NCBI GenBank assembly: GCA_035041965.1
Contig: JAPYMA010001417.1
Span: forward strand, 1-64,000
Origin: Anisakis pegreffii
Lineage: Eukaryota; Nematoda; Chromadorea; Rhabditida; Anisakidae
Direction: 5' to 3'
Length of the DNA: 64,000 nt
The notes beneath the pieces are model-generated. The model worked only from the letters and a program-made list of their open reading frames with translations, had not been told where the DNA came from and did not search any database. Positions 49,391 to 61,800 of this stretch are shown in pieces. Within the stretch, counting starts at the first letter, position 1. The number at the start of each line of letters is the position of its first letter. Position numbers and translations under genes: made by a program.

Positions 49391-50672
49391 GTGGAGGAAG
49401 ATACCCTACCTCGTCCATCCTTCATGTTGCTTATGAAAGCGCAAATGCTTTGAATAGGTCAAAATGTGGCGATCGACATTGAAGAAATTGCTTTTTATGG
49501 GGATATATAGAGAAGAAGCAATGTGTTATGATATAATCACTTGGTTACTAATTGTTTTGTTGGTCACAGTACGCAGTACTATTAATCAACGTTGGGTATG
49601 CTGCTGAAAAAGTCAACTTCGGCAAACGCTGATCTGTTTTGATAAAAACTTTTATTCCGTTGAAGTTCAACGTTCCATACAAGCTAATGAAGAAATGGCG
49701 AAAACTTCTATGCCATTAGAGTCACCGATTGGTAAAGATAACAGTCATTTTTGTTGGTAAGTTGATGAGCGAAATTCTTTTTTTGGTCGCCATCGTTATT
49801 GTGCCAATTTCAGATGTCACTTCAATATTTCTGGTAACTCTATGGATTTTTTCAACAAAAAAACCCTCATAACACCATTCATTTCACCAGGGTTATCTGA
49901 CATTAGTGCAGTCCGCAATTCCTCTGTAATGTTGCACAACTTTTGAGTGTAATGAAATAGGCTGAATTTCCTGCAAGCCTTTCCGAAAAGCAACTAAGCG
50001 TCAATGGTGCTAGTGAAGGAAGATACTGCACGTTCTTATGAGTGCATAACATATAAATTGAAGTGCGTTTTTCGTTTTGTAGAGGTTCGTCAAGTGACCG
50101 CAACTTTTAATCATGCTGAAACATAAATATGGTTCACACGAATTCTTGTTCGTAGTCACAAGTAGTATGTTCGAAAGCATGAAAGTTTGAACAGACTATC
50201 AGATAATGTAATGGAGGGTCCGGATTCAATGCCAATAGCGCGGTCAGAATCTCTAAGACATATAGCAGCGGAAAGAATTATCTGGAGAGATGACTGTCCA
50301 ATTACAGTCGATGTGATAGCTGGTGATGCTTGAATTTTTAGTGATGAGATCGCTCGAGATCTAATGGAGAAGATAGGATGATTGAAAAGTGGGTAAATTG
50401 GTATTAGGGAACGAATACGAAGATGAGTCGCAATGTTTGTGCGAACGAAAATTTGAGCTAATAAACTGATCATGATCACCTGATCACTTGCTTGTGATGG
50501 GTGCTGAATTTATCAGCGCAATTCACATTTTTGCAGAATCGAATTTTGAGAGGCATGCTCGGTGTGATATTTCCGGAAGGTCTAGGTATGTATGTATTGT
50601 GGAACTAGTGATATTTTTTGCTCCATTGCAGTATTGCTTGTCTCCACTAGGACTAAGTGGAACCTACGTTAA
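49391..50672 (+). CDS. 3' part of an unidentified gene
   Basis: Proposed exons are 49391-49457, 49613-49731, 49814-49833, 50537-50585 and 50632-50672 (stop TAA), with phases 2, 1, 0, 1. Exons at 50537 (TTTTTGCAG acceptor, CTAG|GTATGT donor) and 49613 look the best. The peptide is helical and polar (QRSIQANEEMAKTSM), then NRILRGMLGVIFPEGL. No domain is recognised. The 20-nt exon and the first exon are weakly supported, and the 5' end is not found. It could be part of one larger gene with 46870-48487, but the stop there argues against it. Confidence 0.35.
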
Positions 50673-52862
50673 TTGATTGTACCGAGCAGAAATGACGAGG
50701 AATTTTGGTGTGCATGCTGTTATACAAGGATTCTCAACCGAGGGTGCTTGCATTCTCAAGGGGTGCGAGATAAGGTTTCATTTATTATACATTAAGGTAG
50801 GTGAGGACAGAGCTGGACACGTACAAGTGTATAAAGTGGGCGAGGGTGTACCTTTGCGTAGATGTTTTTGGAAAGGCTACAACATAAAACACTCATCTAC
50901 ACAACGGACATTCGTTGTAGTGGATAAGAGATGCAGAATAAATGTTTTCAGTGATGCGAGGACATCTCAATCATTGTTCTAGGGGATGCAAGGCCATCTT
51001 AAAGTTTTTAAAGGGGTGCGAGGAATAACGGTTGAGAACCACTGCTATAATGCAAGGCTCTTGTCGACCAGATTCGTATTATTCAGGCTATCACGTGATT
51101 CTGACTGTGAATTCGGATAAACCAAGTGTCTGTCATATTATGTAACTAAGTATACTGGCAATATTATTTGTTCTTAATTATGACAAAAGCCTAGCGAGAA
51201 AATTGAGTCAAATTGAATTGTTGAAGAGCATTCCGGGAAAGCGACCAAAAAATCCCAGAACTGAGATGGGCCAAGCATCGAAGATCCCCACATTCTTATG
51301 GTTGGTAGACATAGTGAGTAGATAAAGAAAGTAACAAAAGTTTGGATGGGATGGTGGGATAAGTACCACTCCTGAAACTGTTTGACTAACGTAATATTGG
51401 CATCTGGCACTGAGGACGACAATTGCTGATTCCTGTTTACCAACCAATCCCGTACGGACGGGGTCAGAATCCGTTTTATCAGTAGCTCGATATGGCAAAC
51501 TGAGACAGTTTGTTACTGTGCAAGGATAGTTTATCATTTCGCAAACATTCGTTTATTGTCCGATCAAATAGTCTGCGCTGTGAACTGAATTGTACTAATA
51601 GCCTAATAGTTTCGATGACACGATTGAAATGAATACTCCTCTCAAAGGAGCACCCTCACTATTCCAAACTAGTGAAAAATAATAGGTTAAGGGAAGCTTT
51701 CAGGTCAGCTGTGGTCTCTTTCGCGTTCAGTTTACCTCTTTTTCTATGTCTGCTTGGTAAAATGGAATTTCTCCGCGAAGAAAAAAAAAAAAGAATTCGG
51801 TCTACAATCAGTTCAGCCATTCCAATTTTATTCCATTTCAAATTTAGCTTTTATTTGATAAAATTTTACGAAGAAATTCTTTCAAATTAATATAGGACAG
51901 GAGCCCACTTGAGCCGGAAAGATGCTTCAGTCGTAGGATGTTTCATCAGTTCTTTTCGATTTTGCCACCTGTACAGTTGAATAGCTCCTATCCCTTACGA
52001 AGTCTTTGCCACCGTTGCAATCAAAACAGATGTTGTTCAAATTACAGTGCAGAGATTGATTCAGCTCCCTGAATTGAGTACTCCAAAAATGTCGAGGTAT
52101 GGATGAGATGATGTTATTGTGTTGTTGAGTAGAGTTGCACCTGTGTCCATCTAAAATCAGTAACAACAGGAATTTTTTGCATAGAATTCGATGGCCACTG
52201 ATAGAAAACGAAAACGGCTGATTGACAAGTGGCACCGGAAGACTAAAATCCGGTGACTACGACTGATGCTCAGAATTGACCTCTCTGTGGCTATCAAAAA
52301 AAAACTGTCAGTTCCCAACTGCAGCAATGAATTGCAAAATGACATTCATCGCTTGATAGTCGTTGTGTTTGGATTGATGGTTGAACAATTAAACACGAAT
52401 ACTGTGTTCACTGTCTTCTTAGCCATCAACAGCCAATGTTTCTGGGCAAAGTAGAACGGGGTTGAAAAAGACTGCAGTATGCGTCTGCCGAGTTGTGATT
52501 TTCTCGAGATAACAGCCCATATTGCAGTAGTGCAATTCCATTAGAATAACCAATGACACGATCTTCACAGACTTTCCTGAAATTCGACATGCTCAGAGTT
52601 TGATATTTCACCGAAGAGTAGAATACTATCCTGTCGACATGCTGCAGTTCTATCAGATGAGGCAAGGACAAAGTTTCATCGTTAGAGTGGGATCGAAAAA
52701 GACCCAATTATGCACCATAGAATTAATCGAAATGAAAAAACATTGATGTGATGTTGAAATGTGTTATTGATATATGCTGTTCTGTTGCTCGCATTAACTG
52801 AATCATTTAATCGATCGAAAGAACAACTTGGCAATGACTAAAATGTGATTGAATTAAAGCAG
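50673..52862. other. intergenic DNA, includes a hAT-like element
   Basis: Apart from the element at 50725-51044, no exon is supported. 52190-52260 is a GC-richer patch with CCGGTGACT/ACCGGAAGA words resembling the patches near 1 kb and 5.3 kb. Confidence 0.4.
50725..51044. mobile_element. short non-autonomous hAT-like element
   Basis: The left end CAAGGATTCTCAACCG and the reverse complement of the right end CAGTGGTTCTCAACCG are inverted repeats of the widespread hAT (Charlie-like) type. About 320 bp long. Inside both ends lies the word AAGGGGTGCGAG. The flanking octamers CTGTTATA and CTATAATG agree at only 5 of 8 positions, so the target duplication has decayed or the ends are slightly off. 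There is no transposase. An open frame across it is incidental. Confidence 0.6.
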
Positions 52863-55800
52863 ATGTATTTACTGTGGCTGGTATTATCCATCACAGCCGC
52901 GGTAAGTGAAACAGCTCAATTCGCGAATTGGATTGATGCAGACGGAAACGTATTTCAAGGTGTTTGTAAACCAAAACAAAGATTTTATTTAGCGAATTCG
53001 GTCGTTGGAGAATGTAATATTAATAATGACATTCAAGTTATAGGTACGATCGTTCCTTGTTCAGATTACTGTTTTTCAAACTTCCATCTGCCTTCCTAAT
53101 AAAATCACTGAAGGTTGTGGCGTCAACCTTATTATTTCTTCGGAAATAATTGGCAAGGAATGCGGCGAGATTGACTGAAACCACTATAAGACTCATATTG
53201 AGAGGAGGAGGGCCATAAGCAATTTTTCGGTTCACAAAAGAGATGGTGGTCAGAGCTTAAGAGTCTCTGATTTAAAAATTAACAAATGCACTTGATCCAA
53301 ATATTCAATCACAAAATCATCACAAATTACTTCTCGATTAAATAAACTTTCATACATTTAACTCAATATTCGTTCTAACCGCATCTCCAACCCACCCTCA
53401 ACTCCTTACAAAGATTTTCTCGTGATAATAGCCCGTTTTTTTCAGTTAAAAATTTATGCAGAATTTCTAGAACATCATCTGAGGATAATGAATGTTCTAT
53501 TAAAACGATATGAAATGAATGATTTTATTAAACACTTCACGTTCAGGCTGCATAAGTGATGATGTTGTTCATAAAGTTGGCGATATTTTCTTGGCAGGGA
53601 CTTCGCTAAGGTTCCGAAAAGAATGTATGGCAAATGGAGAAGCGAGAGTGATAGGTGAGATGCTCAACACTCTGTAACATTCTATTTAAGCAATCAACAT
53701 CTATTATTTATCCAACCATGATAAATATCATTTTCACACTTAGCATTTGATCAAAGGTTTCAAAATATTGTACATGGATCAAGCTGAACTCTTGTGCTGC
53801 TATCGAATGAAACAAGTGTCAATTTTAGGTTGCAATACGGCTGATAACATAGCAGTTAATCTCGGTCAAACTATTATTCAGAAGGACGGGAGTATTTTCG
53901 AATGCTTTCAAGATAATGGCTTCTATCGATACCAAGTGCTATACAGTCAGTTTCTTGTGAATAGCTTGTAATGAATTAAAGGGTTGGGACCGGGATATTA
54001 AGGGACTTGTTAAAGTTTTCTTCTCGATCCCATTCATGCTCATTTCCTTCTGTTAAAATCATTTTTTATGCACCTCTTCCAACATGACACAGGCAAATTA
54101 TTTGATTCCAGCTGGGGGATGCGGTAAAAGTACACCATGGGTTGAAGGCTTCTACCGCTTCAGATGTGTTGGTACACCAAATGATTACATCATAGAACCT
54201 TTCGGTGACATTTATTCCATTGATTCATAGTTCTCGTTACATTGTTTTTGTCGCTTGTGCCTTTCGCCAAATATTTGAATATCTTCTGGAATGTAAGAAG
54301 TTATCTGGCAATACAGTGATAAGGAGTAAAATAAAGTAATAATAACGATAATTCAGTCGATCTAAGCACTCAAACATAGCAATTCAGGCGAGATTTGTTT
54401 ATATTCTAAAAATCCTTGCGCATTTCAAATAGTTTTTGAAGTTAATTTTAGAATGTTTTGTTGCTAATCACACGGTCAGTGTTGGCGATAGTTATGAAAT
54501 TGGTGATTTGAGAGGAACGTGTGTACAGTACGACAATGGAAGTATTGCGTGGAAATACACTGGTTAGTTTCGTTCTTAGCAACACTGAAATTTAGAGCAC
54601 AGATTTAAGCATTCGAACATTTTTTTCAAAACACCAGTGGCGTAAGATTCATCTCTTGAAGTGTTTTTGAATTTTCATGTTTACAACTGTTATGTTGGGA
54701 ATTTATTCCATTCGTTCATAAGTATTTTGGAATTATTTAAAAAGTCTCAGTTCGTATTTGCCAGGAATTCAATAATAAACGATGATTGCAGGCTGTAGAA
54801 TAAATGGTCCAAATTTATGGTTGGGAGTTGGTGAAACTGTAGAAATACAAGGAACTTTACTACAATGTACAGAAACTGGCATCACTGAAGTTGCTCAACA
54901 ACAAAGTATTGCTTATATTCTATTTAATGATATCATATCTTCTTTCAATTACTCACGAACATTCTTCAGTTGTTCTTTCCAAGTTCGGAAATGGAAGAAG
55001 TGGATGATAACCTTCCTGGAAGAATTTTTTGCGCATTAATGGAGAAACTGCAGGGAGATCATTCATTCTGGCAGTGCTCTGAAGATAATTCCCCTACTAT
55101 TAAACTTTTTGGAAGAGGAGAATGAGGATCACGGTTCGCCACATAGTCAAAAGTTGCATGAATCATAAACAGTTGCGATGCTACGATGAATTTCAAAGCA
55201 GTCAACAGTGATTGACGAATACTCGTTCATTTCGAGCTGGTATATATGTGTAAGGGATGGAACCGGGATACAAAAATTCGCCGGAACCGAAAAAAACCAC
55301 CTAAAAAGATTAATTCGTCAAAGAAAACCACCAGAAATATGAACACGCAAATTGACATCAGAAGAGCCGGAAGACTAAAAAACAGAAAATCTCGGAATCG
55401 AGAGAGGAATTTTTGTGCTCTGAAATTGAAAACTCCTGAAAATGACTGTACATAAAGAACCAGTATAGAGCTCTGAAATAGCACGTGCCATTGGGAGCAC
55501 GCATCAAAATGTTTTATTCTGGTTATTATTAGAAACAATAATACAGCAACTGAAATCAACCAAAGTATGTTATACTGGGTTTGTCGCAAGTCCTGTAACG
55601 CGCATAGTTCAACGAACATTTAGTGTTCCATAATGAGATCATAATATAACGTTAATATCAACACGACGTATAACAACACCAAAAAGTTTCATAGGTTGAG
55701 ATTCATCTCGGGGACACCCAAGGTGCTTAGGCTGAGGCTGATCCCAGAACGGAGGTTAATGCTTATCCCAGGTTCAGGGCACAGAGTAGGTCTTCCTCCA

Positions 55801-58800
55801 GAGATTTGACTGTGGCTTAGCGTAGGACCGTGGCTGAGAATAAGAGTTAGACTTATCTCAAGTTTGAGACTTATTGTTGTTTACGGTGAGGCATGACTTG
55901 ACGTATTTGAAATTGCATTCATGTATTTCTCACTTTTCATATTGGAAACATGAAGTTTGAAAGAGATCTCAAAAATTTTTTGTTTTGAATTTGTGGGTTG
56001 AAACTTTTGAGCAGCTTAAGCAAAGCTTCGACTTCAGAAGAAAAATTTTGATTCAAAATATTCCGAGCCTTTGAGAACCGAAAAACGTAATTTCGATGCT
56101 GATTTCGGATTCCGAATTGACTATGAATTTGAAATAATTCGTGAAAATGGAGTTTACTTGAACCCTGCTTTGAAGGGTCGATTAGTTGTGAGTGACCAGG
56201 GTTCCATGACGTTTGGTACTGTTTATTTTTTTGATAACTGATTTTTTAATAACACTGAATTTTCATTTCTTTAAAAATTTTCCGCAATACAGAAAGAAGC
56301 ATAATCTTTTAAAAATCTGCACTGTTGGCAGTAGCAATGTAGCCGAATAACCCGCTATTGCCTACCCCTACAAATAAAATTTCTGTTCTAACGTGAACGA
56401 ATAAAAATTGCATGTTTTTCCAACATTCGTGCAGATTGACAACGAAAGGTACAAGTGGACATTTCTTTGCACATCGTGCGAATGATAATCCATTTTAGCT
56501 CATGATCCTACGACATCCTCAAAGGAACATTTCGTTATCTTACGGGTAGTGTTGATCCCATCCCAATCTCATATTCTCTCCCAGTGACTTTGCCCATATT
56601 ATCTGCTGAAAACATCCAATGTGAAATTTCATTCCAAAAAAAAACTAGTCTCAAAGATCGAAGGATCACATCACTTTTCACATGAGATGACTAAACGTAC
56701 GATACAGATGACACAGTTTTTAAGTTAAACTTTTTTAAGTGCATTTTGTACTTCCAATTTCCAATCAAAAGAGCACATTTTTGGAGGATGAGGTAAGCGG
56801 CAATAATTAAAGGGAAATGATGTAAACGATAACATTTAGGGTTAAAGTAGATCTAAATCTCATACCGAGGAACGATCTGTTTGTTCACTAAATACCTCAG
56901 CCCCAGAACGAGTCTCTTATGCCTGAATCCGCATGTAATCTGTCGTGATATTTTACTTTGATTATCACTGCCGAGATGAAACCAAGAAGATTTCGAAATT
57001 CCTATACTAAAACGTCTTAGGTGGTAAAACAATTTGACCAGTTAATCCTTCATGCAATATTTTAGGAGAAAACGTTCACACACGTTGTTTTCATCTTTTC
57101 GCAGTAGGAAAATTGCGGTTTTTCCTCACAGTTAAAATTATAACCATAATAAGTGAATATCTTTAATGTTTGCTTAGAATTACGTAATTGCAGGAAAATG
57201 TCAAGAGACAAAAGATTATTTCGACAGCAGTATCTTCTATAAATGTATTGAAGGAGAATTACCACAGCCACAAGGTATGCAATCTGTCAAAGTAGATAAC
57301 TGGATTCAATCTTAAGCGATCATAATAAGTCATATTATCACCAATCATATTTTCCAATTACCCATCATTAATGCAACTCAGGATGTTCTCCGTACGAGAA
57401 CGATACGATCGTGATGAACTTTGGTGATACAATTCAACTTGGCGGAGCCTACGTATATCTTTGCGCTATGATTGACGCTTATCCTGCATTTTCACGAATA
57501 AGTAAGTTTATTGGGGTATCATACTACGAGATCATAGTATGAGACGAACTTATTAATTAATGCGCATTTGCTATTACGCATGAACAATTAGTTGTCCTCC
57601 TTACTCAGTATATCATACTGTATGTAAACTCAATTTCGTTCCGATCATATTCCAGAACAATGATATAATTAGTCAAGCGTTCGTTAATAAACGTGCTGGA
57701 ATGCCTCAAAAATGAATCAATAAATCAAATGTGGTAAATCAGGATGTTTGGACTTTAACGGTGAAGAGATGAAAGAAGGTGAAACTAGAAGTGCGTCAGA
57801 CGGAAGCCGTATAGAGTGTCGCTTGAGTGACAAAGGCATCATCGGGCGATTCTTATTCAGCAGTAATCGCCTCATCAACTATGAAGTCGGCTACAAATGG
57901 ATCGAATCGAATGTCGTTTATGAGATGCGCAAAGTCGTCAATGAGTTGATTCCAACTCCTATTGGTTATTGCTATTAGTATATGATTAATATTAGTATTG
58001 TCTGTTTAAGAATATTTTATTTAAATTCATCAGTGACACAACCAAAAACGAGCAGTTATACTGTAAAAGTTAAAGTATACTTGAATTTGTTTACTGTTTA
58101 TTTTTTAATTAATTGGGAGGTACAGCAGCATTTATGCTTGTATTATAAAGAAGATAATGATGAGGTGGTCGTGTTAGTAAAAACTTTGCGGGTGGACGTT
58201 TCGATAGAATATGCTGAAATTTAAGGTGTTCGGAAGGGCTGTAAGTCACGGTTTTTGATGAATTTAGATAGTGAGAAAACAAGATTCATAAAAAGCGATT
58301 CGAGACGGAAATTGTAAACTGGGACTTGATAAGTAGAAACTAAAAACTCTCAATAGCTATTCATAGCAAAGTCAAGATTAATTAAGCCTTGAATCAGGAA
58401 GGTACTATTAAGGCAGGTGGTGCCAAATAGGGATAGGATATCCAGACTTAATTATCGTTATTCTTTGGCTTTCTATCATTTCACGATTTCGGTTCACTTG
58501 AGCTGGAAAATGCTGATTCTGCCAAAATTTCCATTCGTTCTGGACCGTAGATAGATCAGCTATCACTTGTTGATCTCAGCACCTTAAACACCTCGTTGAG
58601 CATGCAGAATCATCGCAGAGCATATAAAGATCAAAGTCAACATTGCCAACCTATTCATTAGAGCTCATTTCGACATTTGGTAGTCTACCGAAATTTTTGA
58701 CGGTCCACTATCCACGCAAATTTCAGCAGTTCAAAGTCAATTTCGAGGGCTTCCGCGCCAAAACTAGCTATTTTGTCCCGATACCCAGGCGAACACTGGA

Positions 58801-61800
58801 AATTCTGGTAGATTGCTGCTAAGTAAAGTTTTCGGTGATTTGGGTGCCCTTGCCCTGATTTTTCCATTTGTTTGTCTGCTGGTGCCGACATTATTCAAAA
58901 GCGTGTTACTGAAACTGTAATGGCTAGAATTGAATGTGCCAGGCGTAAATGATTACATATGTCTAGCGAGAGATGTTATCGAACTTAATCACGTCACTCT
59001 TTCCTCATACCTTTTCGAACTTTCAGCGTGCTCGGTGAGCGGTGACACGTCGGTAACGATCAAGCTTGGTGAGGTCAAAGATATTGGTCATATGAGATAT
59101 GAATGCAAAAAGCAACAAACTTGGGTTGCTATGATAATCAGAGGTAATTTTCATAATCAAAGCACTTTTCGTTAGGTCGCATTAGTTTCACAATAACTGA
59201 TTAGATTTCATATCAATTTTCATTTTTCACTGCTTCTAATGAGTTTTTTACAATACCTTCTGATCCAAAAATAACACCTTTTACAAATCCAATCAACGAG
59301 TTTCAGGAACACTGTGAAAACTATCGAGTTAAGGGAAGTTGAAATATTTATATGGCATCAGTAAAGGAGTAATTGCAGCTGTTTTATCATAATTCATTTT
59401 TATGTTACTTTGTTCAGGATGTATAACGGATGGAGGCGAATTTTTCGAAATTGGAGATACGATCAAGATGAAACATAATACATTTGTTAGCTGTATTAAA
59501 GAAGGGCCAATCGTTTATTATGTTAAAGGCAAAAGTAATAATCCAGCTTCTCAGTGATTACCATTTCAATTGCTCATTAATATTCAATTGCTCATACTTC
59601 ACGCTACATTCATTCCTTTCGTCACCTCTATATCATCTTTAAATTACCACAAATATTGAAAGATATTTGTCTTAGGATTACTGTGAACATTTACACATCC
59701 ACTTCTTTCGCTAGATCTGAATCGTGTTTTTCAATTATTGATTCACTCATGTTCACGGAGTTTTGTGATCCATGCAGATCGACCAAATTTTATAAGGTTG
59801 ATTAAAAATTAGCATAAGTAGAGATAAGTTGCGTTCAGCATTTTAAGCAGTTCACATTCGATATTATACTTCAATCTTTTTGAAGAATGTAATTATGAAA
59901 CGCGATTACGAAACGTTTGGATTGAAATATGAGATGATCATTCGTTATGTCTGAAATATAGTAAACTAACTTTACTACTACCCGATGTTCCTGACAAAAG
60001 TTTCATCGGTGACAGTTATACGCTGTTTTTTAGAGAATTCATGCCAACGACCTGATGGTCAGCCAGGTGTCATTGCTCTTGGACAAAAATTTGTTGATGA
60101 AGAATCGGGCATTGTTTATGAATGCACTCCAACTAGAATGAACAATCAAATGGTGTTTCTAAATGTATCGGGTGAGTGAAAGTTCATCAGGATCTGACGA
60201 CTGTTTGGTTCTAAACTCAGTGTTAAATTATATGCTGACTTAACGATAGGAAAGTTTGATGGTAGGGTAAGACTTTGATGGTAAGACGAACCGTAGAAAT
60301 CAGTAGTACTACTTTTTATCTGTTAGATTTGATTCCGTAATCGTTTACGTGAACACGACTAAATTCATAAAATGAAATTCGTGTCAGCAGTGCTTGTAAA
60401 TTTTGACAAAATTTGCCGAAGAGAGCATGGTTTCAAGGGAACGAACTTTGATGCAATTTTTCGAAACAATAAGTGTAACTTTGGCCTCAAAGAGAAACAG
60501 TTGTCGTCCATCGAGATATAATAAAATCAATAGACGAAAAATGAAATCATATAATGGCCAGTTACTTCTCGAATCTATGCACTAATACTAGAAAATGGTC
60601 TGGGGAGTAATCAAGTATTTTTAAGGGTGCCAGTTGACAAGTGGACAGCGCATTGGTTTTGGTGAATTTATGAGGTATTCAGCAGAGACAACTTATAAAT
60701 GTGTTTTACTGTTCAACGGTGAAGCACGTCTTCAAGTACTTCGCGATGAAGGTATAATTTGATATAATGTTACGGCGAATATTCAACAGTTTTTGACTGA
60801 AATTATATCTGTATTTGGAACAACTCATGGTCACTAAGAAAGTAATTAATAATTGAAATATGAATAAAAAGAGTTTAATAACTGGTTGTTTTGCGTCATC
60901 AAAAATTAAAAATCATTTTGCAAAAAGAGAACATAAAAGACTCTAATAACCAACTGCGTGATTTATTAAGAGATGAAATGTTATTTCAATGGTCTTGTTT
61001 ATGACAATGAACAAAGTTTCACAACCGCTGATAATTCAATTTATAAATGTCAATTTGGACAAATCATTAAAACGGGTAATTTTTTGCTGAATATTCATTT
61101 CCTTCCGAAATTTTTTTTGTTTACAGCGTTGAATTGTTTCTTATTCAGTGTCCTCCACAGAAAAGACATGGTGTTTTCGCAGCAGTCGTCCTCGTGAACC
61201 GATGTATTTGCAGGTTGTTTAATAAGAGAGAAGGAAATAGCAGTTGCGACGACGCTTTTATGTCGTGGTGATCCATTCGTATGCACCGAAAGTGATGGAT
61301 ATATCCGACTGCCAAAAAGTGAATAATGATCTAATAAGAACTGACTGAATTGGTCCTTAAAAGATTAACGATAGTGATTGTAATTGATAAAGACGACCTG
61401 GATTAATTTTGGTCCTATTTTTTAAATGAAAAATGTATTTTCGAATGCCACAACTGATCCACAGTAACAATAGTTCTAGGCATATCCATTGAAAAATGAC
61501 TTTCATGTATTCATCACCCCCTTTAAACAACCGAAAAAAATCTGTTATTTCAGCTGGATGTATGATCGGCGAACGACCACTTGAATTAGGTGAAAAATAT
61601 GAGCAAGATGGAATCACGTTTATTTGTGATGTAAGATATGTGAACGGATCTAGCACTGAATCGTACACCAGATTATATGGTATGTCCTCATTCATATGTT
61701 ATTTTCCGAATGAAAAGCTAGCAGCAAAAATAGTGAACAAAGTAACTAAAGACCCACAATCGCCGACTTCCAATCGCTAGGCTTATAACGAGAGATGCTT

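Noticed and set aside
50677..50982. 101-codon + strand frame
   Set aside because: Lies inside the short hAT-like element and includes its terminal repeat. No homology to a transposase is visible.
55227..55619. 130-residue hydrophobic minus-strand frame
   Set aside because: Within a long intron of the module gene, no splice context, T-rich composition explains the hydrophobicity.
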